DNA from: Brienomyrus brachyistius
Lineage: Eukaryota; Chordata; Actinopteri; Osteoglossiformes; Mormyridae
NCBI RefSeq assembly: GCF_023856365.1
Contig: NC_064538.1
Location: forward strand, 7,076,435-7,140,434
Direction: 5' to 3'
Length of the DNA: 64,000 nucleotides
Below are positions 1 through 10,880 of this stretch, one piece after another. Numbering within the stretch: the stretch's first letter is position 1; the number at the start of each line of letters is the position of its first letter. The position numbers and the translations under genes are program-made. The notes beneath the pieces were generated by a model. The model did not search any database. It worked only from the letters and a program-made list of their open reading frames with translations, and was not told the DNA's origin.

Positions 1-801
1 AAGAGCGAAAGTCTTTCTCCTGCTTGCTGAAAGAAGCAATATGGTTTCCTTCTGGTTGCACGACCTCCCTTTCCCTTTATCTTTTTCAAGCATTCCCTCA
101 CAAGAATAAAACCTGCTTTCCTTTAAAAACAAACCCACGTAATTTTCCACACCAGCAGCTGGAGAGCCTGTTTAAATTGGCCAGCTGAACATTGACTGTC
201 TCGGCTTGATAGCTCCTGCAAGCCTTTTAATTATGGTCTTTCTGAAAAGATTTTCTTCTTTTGGCTTATTCTGTAGAGTCAAAGTAATGCTTATTAATCA
301 GCTGGTTCTTGCAATTTCTCTTATCAGACTCTACTGTTTAGCACTTCTTAAAAGGTTGTAAATTACTTTAAGTTGTTTAATTTTATCCCTAATTTACAAA
401 AGAATTTTACCACTATTGTTTAAAAACTCTGTTGTGAGAGTTTTTAATCAGTTATTAAAACTGCAGTGTAGAAATTGCCTCATCCACAGTCAACATCTGA
501 TAAAAGCGGAAACCCGGTTCTCTTGGACTGAGTAAGATTTCCTGCGTCACCCTGCCTCAGGACGAGGGTGGCTGAATGACACTGACTCCTTGCAAATTCT
601 GTTTCGTTCCCTGAAAATGAAGAAAGTGCATGATTGTGTCAGAGAGGCAGAGGGAAAGCAGAGCAGGGGGGCTGGGCTTTTTCTATTGCTGGGTCTTACC
701 AAACCCCCCTCACGGACCATTAGCTAATTCTTATTAACCAGTACAAAAGTCAGGACAATTCAGGGCAATGGCCAGGCCGAGCTTTCCCAAGGTTGCTTTC
801 C

Positions 802-803
<2 letters not shown>
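1..803. other. Unique AT-rich sequence, possible conserved enhancer
   Basis: No gene is seen. The part from about 170 to 520 is complex, AT-rich and free of simple repeats. It carries homeodomain-type cores (TTTTAATTATGG near 225, CTTATTAATCAGC near 291) and two CAGCTG E-box cores (near 181 and 299). This texture is typical of vertebrate conserved non-coding elements, but conservation cannot be judged from one sequence. The remainder shows nothing recognisable. Confidence 0.3.

Positions 804-835
<32 letters not shown>
804..835. repeat. (GT)16 microsatellite
   Basis: An uninterrupted run of GT dinucleotides, flanked by CCCA and CCTCTCTCC. Open frames reading CVCVCV across it are artefacts. 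Confidence 0.97.
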
Positions 836-837
<2 letters not shown>

Positions 838-998
838 TCTCTCCAGTTCCCAGGCAGCCGGCCATCAGCACTCGGCACTGGGGTTATGCGGGGCATGGGG
901 GGGGCGCCCCATCCAGCTCACAGCGTTTTCACGCTGCCTGCATTGTGCCCCCATGACAAACACCCCCACTGGTTCTCACAGCATGGCCTGATTGTACG

Positions 999-1190
999 TG
1001 TGTGAGTGTGCCTGTCAGGGTGTCTTTGTGCTAGCTTGTGCGTGTGCGTGTGTGTGTCAGTGGTTCACGTGGATGGGGCAGTGGACGTGTGTGGGCATGT
1101 AAGAATTTGTGCATGTGTACGCACGCACGCTTCTGTGTGCGTGCGCATGTGTCTTCGTGTGTGTGCGCAGGTTTGCATTTACACACATTA
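999..1190. repeat. Degenerate GT-rich tract
   Basis: Imperfect GTGTG/GCGTG/CATGTG dinucleotide sequence, interrupted by unique bases. It looks like an old decayed GT microsatellite. It abuts the GT-tailed repeat that starts near 1191. Confidence 0.7.
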
Positions 1191-1444
1191 TTGGGGCCAA
1201 ATGTCCCCACAATGTAGATATTTTTCAGGCTCCCACAATTTAACAAAAATCTGTGACAGCGATCAAAAAACTAAAAATGCCAAAAATCTCGTATTTTATT
1301 TGGTTATTTATGGTTAAGGTTTGGGCTGGATAGAGATTAAGGCTGTCATGTTCTGATTAGAGTTTTCCCCATAAAAATGAATGGAGAGTCCCCACAAAGA
1401 CATAATTACAAACCCGTGTGTGTGTGCGTGTGTGTGTGTGTGTA
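1191..1444 (+). mobile_element. GT-tailed interspersed repeat, copy 1
   Basis: The block contains GTCCCCAC motifs, a GGTTAAGG(T)TTGGGCTGG segment and AATGAATGGAGAGTCCCCAC. It ends in a (GT)n tail at 1415-1444. A clearly related block is found inverted at 17151-17330, sharing GGTTAAGGTT, ATGAATGGA and a CACAAAG-GT tail, so this is an interspersed family. I recall similar GT-coupled repeats from many fishes, but I cannot name its class; it could be a decayed non-autonomous retroelement. Confidence 0.65.
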
Positions 1445-2354
1445 TAATTCCCTGTAATAGCTATTACTGGCATGATGGAGAAAAGATGAGCCCACAGTCC
1501 TGAGGGTTGCTGAGGGTCACAGTGTCACCGTGGGACCCTTCAGCCTTACTGGTATGGCCACACCAGTTCCTGCATGGTATTTTTCCATGAGGATGCGGCA
1601 AAACAGTGACTAAAACGAAACCCCTCAAAGTCAAAATGATTTCAATTAGGTGAATGCATGACTAACTGAATATTTCATTCATTAGCTGTTGTCCGTCTGG
1701 TACTAGTTTATGAAGTCAGCTTTACTGCATTGCTATACCCCCCCCCCCCCACCACATTATTTAATTATATTTTCACAGCGTCTCTACCTTACAAAGCAGC
1801 CTGTGAAGGTTGAAATATTTAATGTGTATTGAAAGGTTTTATGTGGAGTTTGCTTTTGTCTCAGAGAGCTGGAGGCGCAGGGTGGCTAATTAAAAAAAAA
1901 AAACTCACGGCACTCACATCAGCGAACGTAAGATTAATGAGCGAGGAGGGGGGGGTTCTGATTGGCCATCACTGCTAATGGACTCCTACGCTGTAATCTC
2001 CTGTTGCTGGAGGCCTGATCAGAAGAGAGCCGTCAGGAAAGGAGCGCCATTTTCTCGCAGTATCCCTCCTGCCGCCTCATTGGCCGATGCTACGTCGGGC
2101 TCGTGATGCATTGGCACAATCAACAGGGATTTAATTAAAACACATTATTCATAAAAGCTGCTAGAATGCCAATCTGTTTCAGTTAGGGCAAGGAGAAGAA
2201 AAAAGTCTGATAACACAGGCTCATTAAAAGAGTGAGAAAAGTCTTTCCGGAAGTTAATGAGCAGCACTGGAAAATGGGATGAGATTAAAAAAATGTAATT
2301 AGCAAGTTTTCAGCCCGTCAAGGCGAGGCTATGCTCATTGAGATTCACCTGCGC
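1445..2354. other. Unique sequence, possible conserved enhancer
   Basis: No gene is seen. A C13 run lies at 1738-1750. The part from about 1880 to 2310 has many homeodomain-type cores (GGCTAATTAAA, AGATTAATGAG, GGATTTAATTAAAAC, TGTAATTAGC) within complex sequence, which suggests a regulatory element. Conservation is untested. Confidence 0.3.
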
Positions 2355-2412
2355 AGGGCTATGATGCAGGGAGAATCCTGCACAGGACGGCATCCCATAC
2401 CAGTCATAGGGA
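2355..2412 (-). mobile_element. SINE 3' fragment (degraded)
   Basis: The order CCTGCACAGGACGGCATCCC resembles the minus-strand 3' half of the tRNA-headed SINE seen elsewhere in the window (for example at 53319, GGATAGGATGCCATCCCATT). It is short and decayed, so the assignment is tentative. A C10 run follows at 2420-2429. Confidence 0.35.
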
Positions 2413-2744
2413 AATGAGACCCCCCCCCCACTGCCATTCGACGGAATGTCGCGTGGGGACCCAAGGTGACATTTTGTTGGGAGTTCTTTACCATGCCCCT
2501 GGAGTAAACCCACACAAACAAGGGGAGGAAACACACACAAACAAAAAGGAGCCAAGGACAGGAACAGAAGCTGCATTTATTGATGTGCCACCCAGTTACA
2601 GACTAGCTGCTGGAAAATCCACACGTATTAGCATGACGAGGTAAACACATCAGCAAGTACTGGCCAGACAGGGGCGTGACAGCTAGCAAGCAGCGGTGAA
2701 CATCCACAGGTGCTGGGCCCGCTGTGCCCGTCTTCCCCCCAAGT

Positions 2745-3751
2745 GCTGGGTGGCCCTGACTGCTCCTGGGGTGCCCATCTACCCCCTCGAATGCCAGGTG
2801 GCCCTGACTGCTCCTGGGGTGCCCATCTACGCCCTCGAGTGCCAGGTAGCCCTGACTGCTCCTGGGGTGCCCATCTACGCCCTCGAGTGCCAGGTAGCCC
2901 TGACTGCTCCTGGGGTGCCCATCTACGCCCTCGAGTGCCAGGTAGCCCTGACTGCTCCTGGGGTGCCCATCTACGCCCTCGAGTGCCAGGTGGCCCTGAC
3001 TGCTCCTGGGGTGCCCATCTACGCCCTCGAGTGCCAGGTAGCCCTGACTGCTCCTGGGGTGCCCATCTACGCCCTCGAATGCCAGGTAGCCCTGACTGCT
3101 CCTGGGGTGCCCATCTACGCCCTCGAGTGCCAGGTAGCCCTGACTGCTCCTGGGGTGCCCATCTACGCCCTCGAGTGCCAGGTGGCCCTGACCGCTCCTG
3201 GGGTGCCCATCTACGCCCTCGAGTGCCGGGTGGCCCTGACCGCTCCTGGGGTGCCCATCTACCCCCATGAGTGCCAGGTGGCCCTGACCGCTCCTGGGGT
3301 GCCCATCTACCCCCTCGAGTGCCAGGTGGCCCTGACTGATCCTGGGGTGCCCATCTACGCCCTCGAGTGCCAGGTGGCCCTGACCGCTCCTGGGGTGCCC
3401 ATCTACCCCCATGAGTGCCAGGTGGCCCTGACCGCTCCTGGGGTGCCCATCTACCCCCTCGAGTGCCGGGCGGCCCTGACCGCTCCTGGGGTGCCCATCT
3501 ACCCCCATGAGTGCCAGGTGGCCCTGACCGCTCCTGGGGTGCCCATCTACCCCCTCGAGTGCCGGGCGGCCCTGACCGCTCCTGGGGTGCCCATCTACCC
3601 CCATGAGTGCCAGGAGGCCCTGACTGCTCCTGGGGTGCCCATCTACGCCCTCGAGTGCCGGGTGGCCCTGACCGCTCCTGGGGTGCCCATCTACGCCCTC
3701 GAGTGCCGGGTGGCCCTGACTGCTCCTGGGGTGCCCATCTACCCCCCTCAG
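2745..3751. repeat. 48-bp minisatellite, about 21 units
   Basis: Units starting GCCCTGAC recur at 2753, 2801, 2849 and so on to 3713, every 48 bp without a single indel. Units differ at a few fixed sites: ACTGCTCC or ACCGCTCC, GCCCTCGAG (an XhoI-type CTCGAG) or CCCCATGAG, and CCAGGTA, CCAGGTG or CCGGGCG. Units 2-9 are nearly uniform, whereas units 14-18 alternate two types as a 96-bp higher-order repeat. Because 48 is divisible by three, frames stay open on both strands (16-residue periodic peptides). I see no start context, splice signals or domain supporting translation. Confidence 0.97.
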
Positions 3752-4683
3752 CCCCTTGAATCTGCCATCCTTTACATCATGCTAAAAATCACGCAGTATG
3801 TTCTGATTTACTGGCAGCTGGGACATAAAAAACAATCATAAGCTGTCAGTTGTGCCCCCCCCATCCCAATTCCCTGCACTACTTCTTAAAGGAAGCACAT
3901 TGGCTGCACCCCCTGAAAATCTCCCAATTAAAGCGTGGTCTGCCCAGCTCGCCCTGGGCCTCGCTGTACCCGCACCCCAGTCGCCGGCCTTCGGCTCTCG
4001 CAAGCACCTCTGAGTTACCTGGAGCTGGGGAACTAATTACTGCACGGAATGAGCCGACCACCAAATCCAGATGTCCCCCCCCCCCCAACCACCGCCGTGC
4101 TCCATTCTGCTCCGGCTATTTCATTACTGCGCTCACTGACTTTCTCAGACAAACTGAAACAAAGGGGCACCATATACACCTGATCCCAAAATGGGCTCCA
4201 CCAACAGCGTGGCCCTGCTGCCGGCCATGATGATTCTAGAAGTTTTTTCTTTTTTTAACAAAAAGGTCTGTGCTCAAATGGGTTTGTTAAATATTCATAA
4301 ATACAGAACGGCAGCAAGTGGCAGCGGTTACGCCCAGACTTGGCAGAGGAGCCACGCACTGGGGCGTGAAATGAGGCCTTTGCAGGTTTTACGGAGAGAC
4401 GGAGAGCTGATAGGAGCAGGAAGCTTGCAGCTCTTCCAAAGCTCGGCAAGGCCAGCCTCACTCATCCTCAGTATTAGGAATGTACAGCCACCCCCCCCCC
4501 CCGGTCTGCCTCCTCATCTCTGGCCTCCTATCACCTTTTCTGCAATAGTGCTGAGCTCCCGTTGAAGGCTCACACGGATTGCGAGGCATAGCCTCTGGAG
4601 AGTTCAGTGCCGAGAGCGCTGTGATAGGCTGTCCAAAAACAAGGAGAAGGACACCTTCAGGAAGAACTTGGCAGCTGAGCTAG
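3752..4683. other. Unique sequence between minisatellites
   Basis: No gene or mobile element recognised. It contains C12 runs at 4075-4086 and 4491-4502. The short open frames have no family resemblance. Confidence 0.5.
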
Positions 4684-5352
4684 GTGCTCCCCTGTGCTCA
4701 GTGGAGGAGCAGCCGTCCTCCTGTGCTCGGCGGCCAAACCAGCCATTCCCCTGTGTTCAGCGGCCGAGCCAGCTGCTCCCCTATGTTCAGCGGAAAAGCA
4801 GCCCTTTCCCCTATGCTCAGTGGGTGAACAGCCGCTCCCCCGTGCTCGTTGGGCGAGCAGCCATTCCCCTGTGCTCAGCGGATGAGCAGCCGTTCCCCTG
4901 TGCTCAGCGGCCGAGCCAGCCACTCCTCTATGCTCAGTGGCTGAGCAGCTACTCCCCCGTACTCAGTGGCCGAGCAGCCGTTCCCCTGTGCTCAGCGGCT
5001 GAGCCAGCTACTCCCCTGTGTTCAGCAGCCGAGCCAGCCACCCCCTCGTGCTCAGTGGGCGGGCAGCCATTCCCCTGTGCTCAGCGGACGAGCAGCTGTT
5101 CCCCTGTGCTAAGTGGCCGAATCAGCCACTCCCCTGTGCTCAGTGGACGAACAGCTGTTCACCCGTGCTTAGCGGCCGAGCCAACTGTTCCACTGTGCCA
5201 AGCGGCCAAGCCAGCCGCTCCTCTGTGCTCAGCGGCCAAACCATCCGTTCCCCTGTGCTCAGTGGACGAACCAGCTGTTCCCCCGTGCTCAGTGGACGAA
5301 CCAGCTGTTCCCCTGTGCTCAGTGGACAAGCCCGCCGCTCCTCTGTGTTCAG
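4684..5352. repeat. 29/30-bp minisatellite, about 22 units
   Basis: The repeated core is CCCCTGTGCTCAG(C/T)GG followed by CGAGC(C)AGCC. Two unit lengths are mixed: 30 bp when the unit reads GAGCCAGCC and 29 bp when it reads GAGCAGCC. The reading frame therefore shifts from unit to unit, and overlapping open frames in several frames and on both strands are by-products. Divergence between units is greater than in the 48-bp array, suggesting an older or less homogenised array. Confidence 0.93.
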
Positions 5353-8300
5353 CAACTACAGCATCTCCAGCTTTTGCATAAAAAAGTTGTAAATGGAAAC
5401 CAGATCGGACCTATGGTAGCTATCCACACTATCGCTCATCGCCTTGAACTGTGAGAAGGCAGGAAGTTACCAAAGCAATGTGCTCCTGATGTGAATTAGG
5501 GCAGAAGTTCTCAGATCCTACCTCCCAGCCTCACCTTCTGTTGACATGTCAATAAGAAATAATCTCTGTTTCTGTCACAAGATCCTGACTCTCATCTGCA
5601 AAAGATACACAGAAAGCCGATGTGTAGGAGGCAGAAGATGAGGATGGGGAGGAGGGGCGGGGGGCAGTGCCAGACACCAATGTAACTGCCGTCCAGCTGC
5701 CACCACTGTACAAATGATTAGAAAACCTGGAGGAACACAGCCGACATGCATGAAAACTGCAGCATCACAGACGGCTGTCACCCTGCACTCCTCACTCTCG
5801 CTAATCCTTCCCACCACCGGCGTTTGTCAATTTCGCCGCCAACATTCGCTCTCCGCAGGCCTGCGCCTTCCTCACTTTCCTTACACTTTCTATTACTTTT
5901 GAAGTGACGTAGTGGTAAATGTGATGCATAAAGTGTTACTCTAACTGTCTCACACTGTGCCTCTGACTAAATGCTTGGGCTGAACCTTTCAAACTTCCCA
6001 GATGGTTAAAATGGGTCATGCAGCATTAAGATATTAAGGGTTTTGTAAGAAAAACTATTTAGATAATTTTGGGGATTTTTTTTTAGTACTAGTACATGTT
6101 TTATCAGAAAAAAATATTATGTATTTCACAATTAAATGTCTAAAATTAATGTCACTTTCCTTATCACTGGCACCACATTCCTGGGCTCTCAAGATACCAC
6201 TGACTGTATGTCATAGAGAAGGGCTTTTTTTAATGCTTTGATGGGAGAACCACAGAATACCGGCCATATCCACAAATGGTATCTGCTATATACAGGAAGT
6301 CCTGTCCACACAACAACCACCCACTTGCGGCCATCATATATATGTTGCAGGCAGAGACAGTGGGCCTATTATTTTGCATAGTGGTGACCTATGAGTCATT
6401 GACTTACATGGTGTGTGTAGGTGATTGTAAGATCCTTTTTAGTTGTTTGAACAGACTAATTGTTATCATAAATATATAATCATGATTATCAACGTGAATG
6501 TGGCACACTTTCTGGACTAGACCCAGAAAAAAAGACAGAAACCAGACAGTTAGTTTTTTTTTTTTAGCATTTTTTTCATGATAACAACGTCAAACTGTCT
6601 TCCTCCTAAGCAGCCAGGAGGCAAACTTGTCCTCAGACATTTAAATCCTGGATTGCTCCATTCTGCCTTGTTTGCAAGTGTTCAGAAACTGTCACCACAG
6701 GTACTCAAGGCTGAGAAACCTATGAGCATCCAGGGTGAAGGAACATATTTTCACTTGAATATTTTGGATCCAGTCCAGGACCCTGGCTGTCAGCTGTGCC
6801 CGTTTCAACAGGGGGTTTAAGCCCAACACCCCAAAGCCTGCAGCGAGCAAGACAAGAAGCCTGTTATTACAGGATGAGGCTCACGGCGTCAGAGAGCTCT
6901 CCTTCCATAGAGCAGCGTGCAATTAAAAAACATTTTTTTAAATGAATTCCTCTTAAAAACCACAACTGCTACTTGTGCTGCAAGCAGCCAATAACAGGCA
7001 TCTGCTCATTTGTATTTTTAGAATAACTTCACTTTATATAAGGTGGCAGCTCACTGGAGGAGCTTTTTAATCTGAAGCTCCATCAACAGGGCTGCTCGAT
7101 GGTGAGGGATATGAGCACAGCTTTAGCTGACTAGGAAGGAGGTACAGTGCGATCCCAGAGCAGCACATGTCCAGCGGGCGGAGCACAAAGCGGGAGGCTA
7201 ACATGCTAATGCGTGCATGGGAGACTTCTTCTGTGTATATGTGTGTGTGGTGGGTAAGCCACTGCTGCCGTTAGCCAGAGAATAAAATTTGCATGCTGAA
7301 AGGAGTTATCATGTTGCATAATAAGCTATGATAGCTTTACTGATACCAGCTCTTCCGACAAGAAAATTGATGCATTTCAGTCTCCTCTATCTTCTCCTTG
7401 CATGGTTAACCTCGGAAAGTCCCTGATGTCTTGACAGTATGTGACACTCACTGTTTTGAGTGAATGCACCTTATGGTATCCCCCCCCCCCAGATCAGGCT
7501 CCCAAAACCCAGCAGGAAGCAGCACAGTCGCAATCTCCACACATCAAATGAGGTCCTCAAATATGTAGGGGAGAGAAGGCCAGTGAATGCCTGCAGGCTC
7601 GCTCCCACCTTGCATGCCTGGTCCCAGCAGGTCCCCCGCATGCACACCTTTTCAAGGGAACACTGGTAAAGCAGGGTGGGAATGTTGAATGTACCCCTCC
7701 AGGCATGAAGAAGAGCTCCCCGCCCTGATTTCCAACCTCTCCTGGATGCAAAACATGGGGTTTAACTGGAAGGCAGTTCTCAATCCAGTATTCTGAGGAA
7801 ACAGGCTTCATGGTGAATACCAAATCCGGTACAGACAGAGCTTAATGCAGATAATCCACCGATAAAGCAGAATTAGCTCCAACTGGCTCCCCGTGCAGGA
7901 CACAGTGTCCACTACCTTCTGTGAGGTAACCTAAGAGCTGAGGAAACCTCACATACAAATAATACCAGGAAACTTCCAGCAAATGACAAGGGAACGGAGG
8001 GGGCTGCATGACCACCTGCAGCTTCAGGCCTGGGAGCCGGACTCATGTTCCTGTCATGTGACCGGGAACGAGGCGCAGAGACCTGTCCCACAGTGAAGAT
8101 CAGCGTCAGAAGATCACAAGTGCAGCGACTCTGACAGCCAATTCTACATCTTGGCAACAATGAGATGGGAAGAGAAGAGAAGCAGCCAGGGGGGGACAGA
8201 TCATGAGCCCATGGGGTCCTGGGGGACCCATGCTGAGTTTTGTCTCTGCAGTTACACCTAGTTTACTGGTGCACCTGTACCCCCCACTCGTGACTGTTCA

Positions 8301-10186
8301 TTATCATATGGGGGTGCTCCCTCCACTACTGATCAGCGAGGGGCGCTGGTGTGGCACTGTCTAATCGCGCAACAACCGCAGGCCGGTGGGCGAGAGGGTG
8401 CAGGGGTGTGTGTGGGAGGCGCCTGCAGGGTGTATCGCTTACATCTGTGTGATCTTGGTTTCATAACTAGCAAAGGTTCAGTGGAGTTCAGCACGCAACG
8501 CAACATAATGGAATCAGAAAAAGAAAACAGACCGAACTCATTTGTATATCCTGAATCATTGGCAGCCCCTGACAGCAAGAAGAAACGTGTTTGATTATAC
8601 TTCTCTGGTGGAGTGGCCGGCCCCTGCGTTTTTCTGAGGTGATGAACCATACCGCCACATTCCTGTCCCGGGTTATTGCCCCGCCGTGCAGTCAGCAGAA
8701 GGATCGCACGTGCACAGGGCCTGGGACCTCGGTACTGCAGTACAGAGTCCAAACTGCGGAGCCTCACAAGTCTGAGGGAGCTCGCTCCGGTTTTATGACA
8801 CCTAACGGGACACAGTACACGTGCTTGATAAACCCAGAACCCGTGACACATGAAACAGGAAAAAATCTTTAACATAAGGGGCAGTCAGCAGACCCAGCAA
8901 GGGGGCCTCGCCTTTGATGTTCTTACGGGAGGAAATGTCAGCCTGTCCCCTTGCCCGCCTTAATGTTGGGTGTGGCCCACTGCTGTTGCCGTATAAATGG
9001 GTATACAAATATTTTCTGAATGAAAACGTCACGTCGCATGCCATCCGGCAGCACCGGAGCGATAAGCGGCGTGAGAGTGTCTGAAGTGTCCCGCCTAGCA
9101 ACAGCGTGAGGAGTGACATGCTAGTCTTTGCCGACGGTTTATGTGTTTCCCCAAAAGTGAGAGACAAGTGACCTGAGAGCCCAGACCAGGAAGGAGGAGG
9201 GTGTCAGATATTAGGGACCAGCATCCAAAGCACCAGCAGGTGACAAAATAATCTGTCATTGTTTTTTTGTTTACTTTGCTTCTCTCCTTTTGTTCAATGC
9301 TGTCGATAATATACAAGGAATCCAGCCGTAGGAGAAAAAAAAACGTAGCGTTGTGCAACACCGTCTGTTAGTCATATCACTCCGTGACGTGCATCCGGTC
9401 GCTCACATCCCCACACGTGCGAGCAGTGAAACTAAAGAACTCTCATGTTTCACCCCAATGCAAAGGTTCTGATACGACAGGTACAGGGAGCAAAAAAATA
9501 ATTAAGAAAAACTGTTTGTTTTTTTTTTGCTAGTTTTGAAAAACGTCCTACATGGTATAATGAAGGGAAACAATTTAAGCCACACTTATGAAATGAAAAA
9601 GGAGAGAAGTGTTTGTGAAGTTGGGCCACGACCACAGGTTCGGCCCGGCCTCATACTGCGCCGTGTTTGCATTCCTACCGATGAGGTAAACCTCAACTCA
9701 GGAAGCTGGACCCGTCCCACTCAACCCAGTCTGGAGGCCCCGCTTGTTTGTCTGTCAGCCGTGGGAATTCATAACCCTGTGCAAATACCCACCGCAAATA
9801 CAACCTGGCCGTTCTTAAACGCACTTGTAACCTTCTCAAAACCAACATGCAAGTGCAGTCTCCATGGCGCTCGGGGCTCGATCGCGTCCCCTCGGACGGC
9901 GTGTCAGGCACACGCGAGCATCCGTGAAACGCAGCCCCCGTGCCGATCAAGTTATCTGAGAGGAAGCAGGAGTCCACCAATGAACGGTAGCGGATCTGCG
10001 CCTCTGACAGCCTGATCACTAGTACTTTCATACAGATGTGGGATGCAAAACTAACACGTTGTCTCTCTCAGCAAAAACAGTCCCATGAATGAAGAGAGGC
10101 AAATTCGAAACCGTTGCACGCGTTTACAAAAAAAAAAAGGGTGAGGTTCCTTTAAGAGAGAGAGAAGCCTGTCAGCCTATCGTGGC
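5353..10186. other. Unique sequence, no gene recognised
   Basis: Long, mostly complex sequence. A C11 run lies at 7480-7490 and T-rich tracts occur near 6067, 6550 and 9520. About 6890-7110 is AT-rich with CAATTAAAAAAC, CCAATAACAGG and a TATATAAGG core (near 7034), and may be regulatory. About 8340-8870 holds a 180-codon minus frame with no resemblance to a known family. About 9860-10010 is CpG-richer than its surroundings and may belong to the promoter candidate that follows. Confidence 0.4.
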
Positions 10187-10258
10187 TAAATATAAGTGCT
10201 GCACTGACTGCTCTGAATTCCCTGTATGGCTACATCTGTGGAACCAACAGCGGTAAGT
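10187..10258 (+). promoter_or_regulatory. Possible weak core promoter with 5' splice site
   Basis: A TATA-like TAAATATAAG at 10187-10196 is followed about 57 bp later by AGCG|GTAAGT, a consensus splice donor at 10253. The spacing would allow a tiny non-coding first exon of about 30 bp. This rests only on two short motifs and could be coincidence. Confidence 0.15.
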
Positions 10259-10309
10259 TAAATGCACGGAGCAGAGGGAGCAGTAAAGTAAGTAGGGCAG
10301 TCGCGTTAC

Positions 10310-10600
10310 CTTGTGGATGCTGTCTTCAGGAGTCTCGCTGTATGGAGGGAGCAGGTGTCCAGCTGTCTGGCTGGGCAGAGCCTTGAGTTTGGTCAGGTGG
10401 TGAGAAGCTGATCTCTGTCGCCCTGTCCTGTCGGCCTACGAGCTGCGTGACGGCATGGACGAGGCTGCCAGCCGGGCGCAGGCTTCCAGACACACCGAGA
10501 AAGGGCGCTAATATAAATATACAGAGAAGTGAAGGGGGGCGAAGCTGAACAAGAAACAGAGAGGAGGGAAGCAGAAAAAAGGGAGGAATTCTATCTTTAT
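10310..10600 (-). promoter_or_regulatory. Possible minus-strand promoter and 5' UTR exon
   Basis: On the minus strand a TATA-like TATATTTATA lies at about 10512-10521, and a second TATAAA core near 10596-10603. Downstream is a GC-rich block (about 10310-10490) that ends CCACAAG|GTAACG, a good splice donor with the exon ending at 10310. The block holds only a very short ATG frame, so it would be an untranslated first exon. Flanking DNA is purine/pyrimidine-rich, as near many promoters. No gene can be named. Transcript data would decide. Confidence 0.3.
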
Positions 10601-10860
10601 AGCTTCATGCCCCTGGAGTCCCTGCTGGTGTCTCTCCCTCCCTTTTCTGGCTTTTTCTCAGCTCTCATTCAGCTACAGTCAGTGACTGAATCAGGACGGC
10701 CCAGGCCATCTGCTGAAACACGCCTGCCTCCCTGCCTTACTTACTCACTCGCTCACACAGCCAGAGAGAGGCAGAGGTGTGTGGGGTGGGGGTGGGGGGG
10801 GCTATCCATGCCCGGGCTGGAAGCAGAGCACTTTCTCACTGTTAAAGGCGGAGCCAGTTT

Positions 10861-10880
10861 GGGGGGGGGGGGGGGGGGGG
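10861..10880. repeat. Poly(G)20 tract
   Basis: Twenty consecutive G after GCCAGTTT, within a G-rich stretch beginning near 10785. The longest pure G run in the window. Confidence 0.97.

Noticed and set aside
2603..3841. Long repetitive proteins (381 and 333 residues) as genes
   Set aside because: They are frames through a 48-bp tandem repeat with no stops, open on both strands, with no domain, splice or start evidence.
2745..5352. CRISPR array
   Set aside because: Units are contiguous tandem repeats without unique spacers, and the genome is a vertebrate's.
8333..8875. 180-codon minus-strand gene
   Set aside because: No family resemblance; overlapping plus frames of similar quality point to chance.
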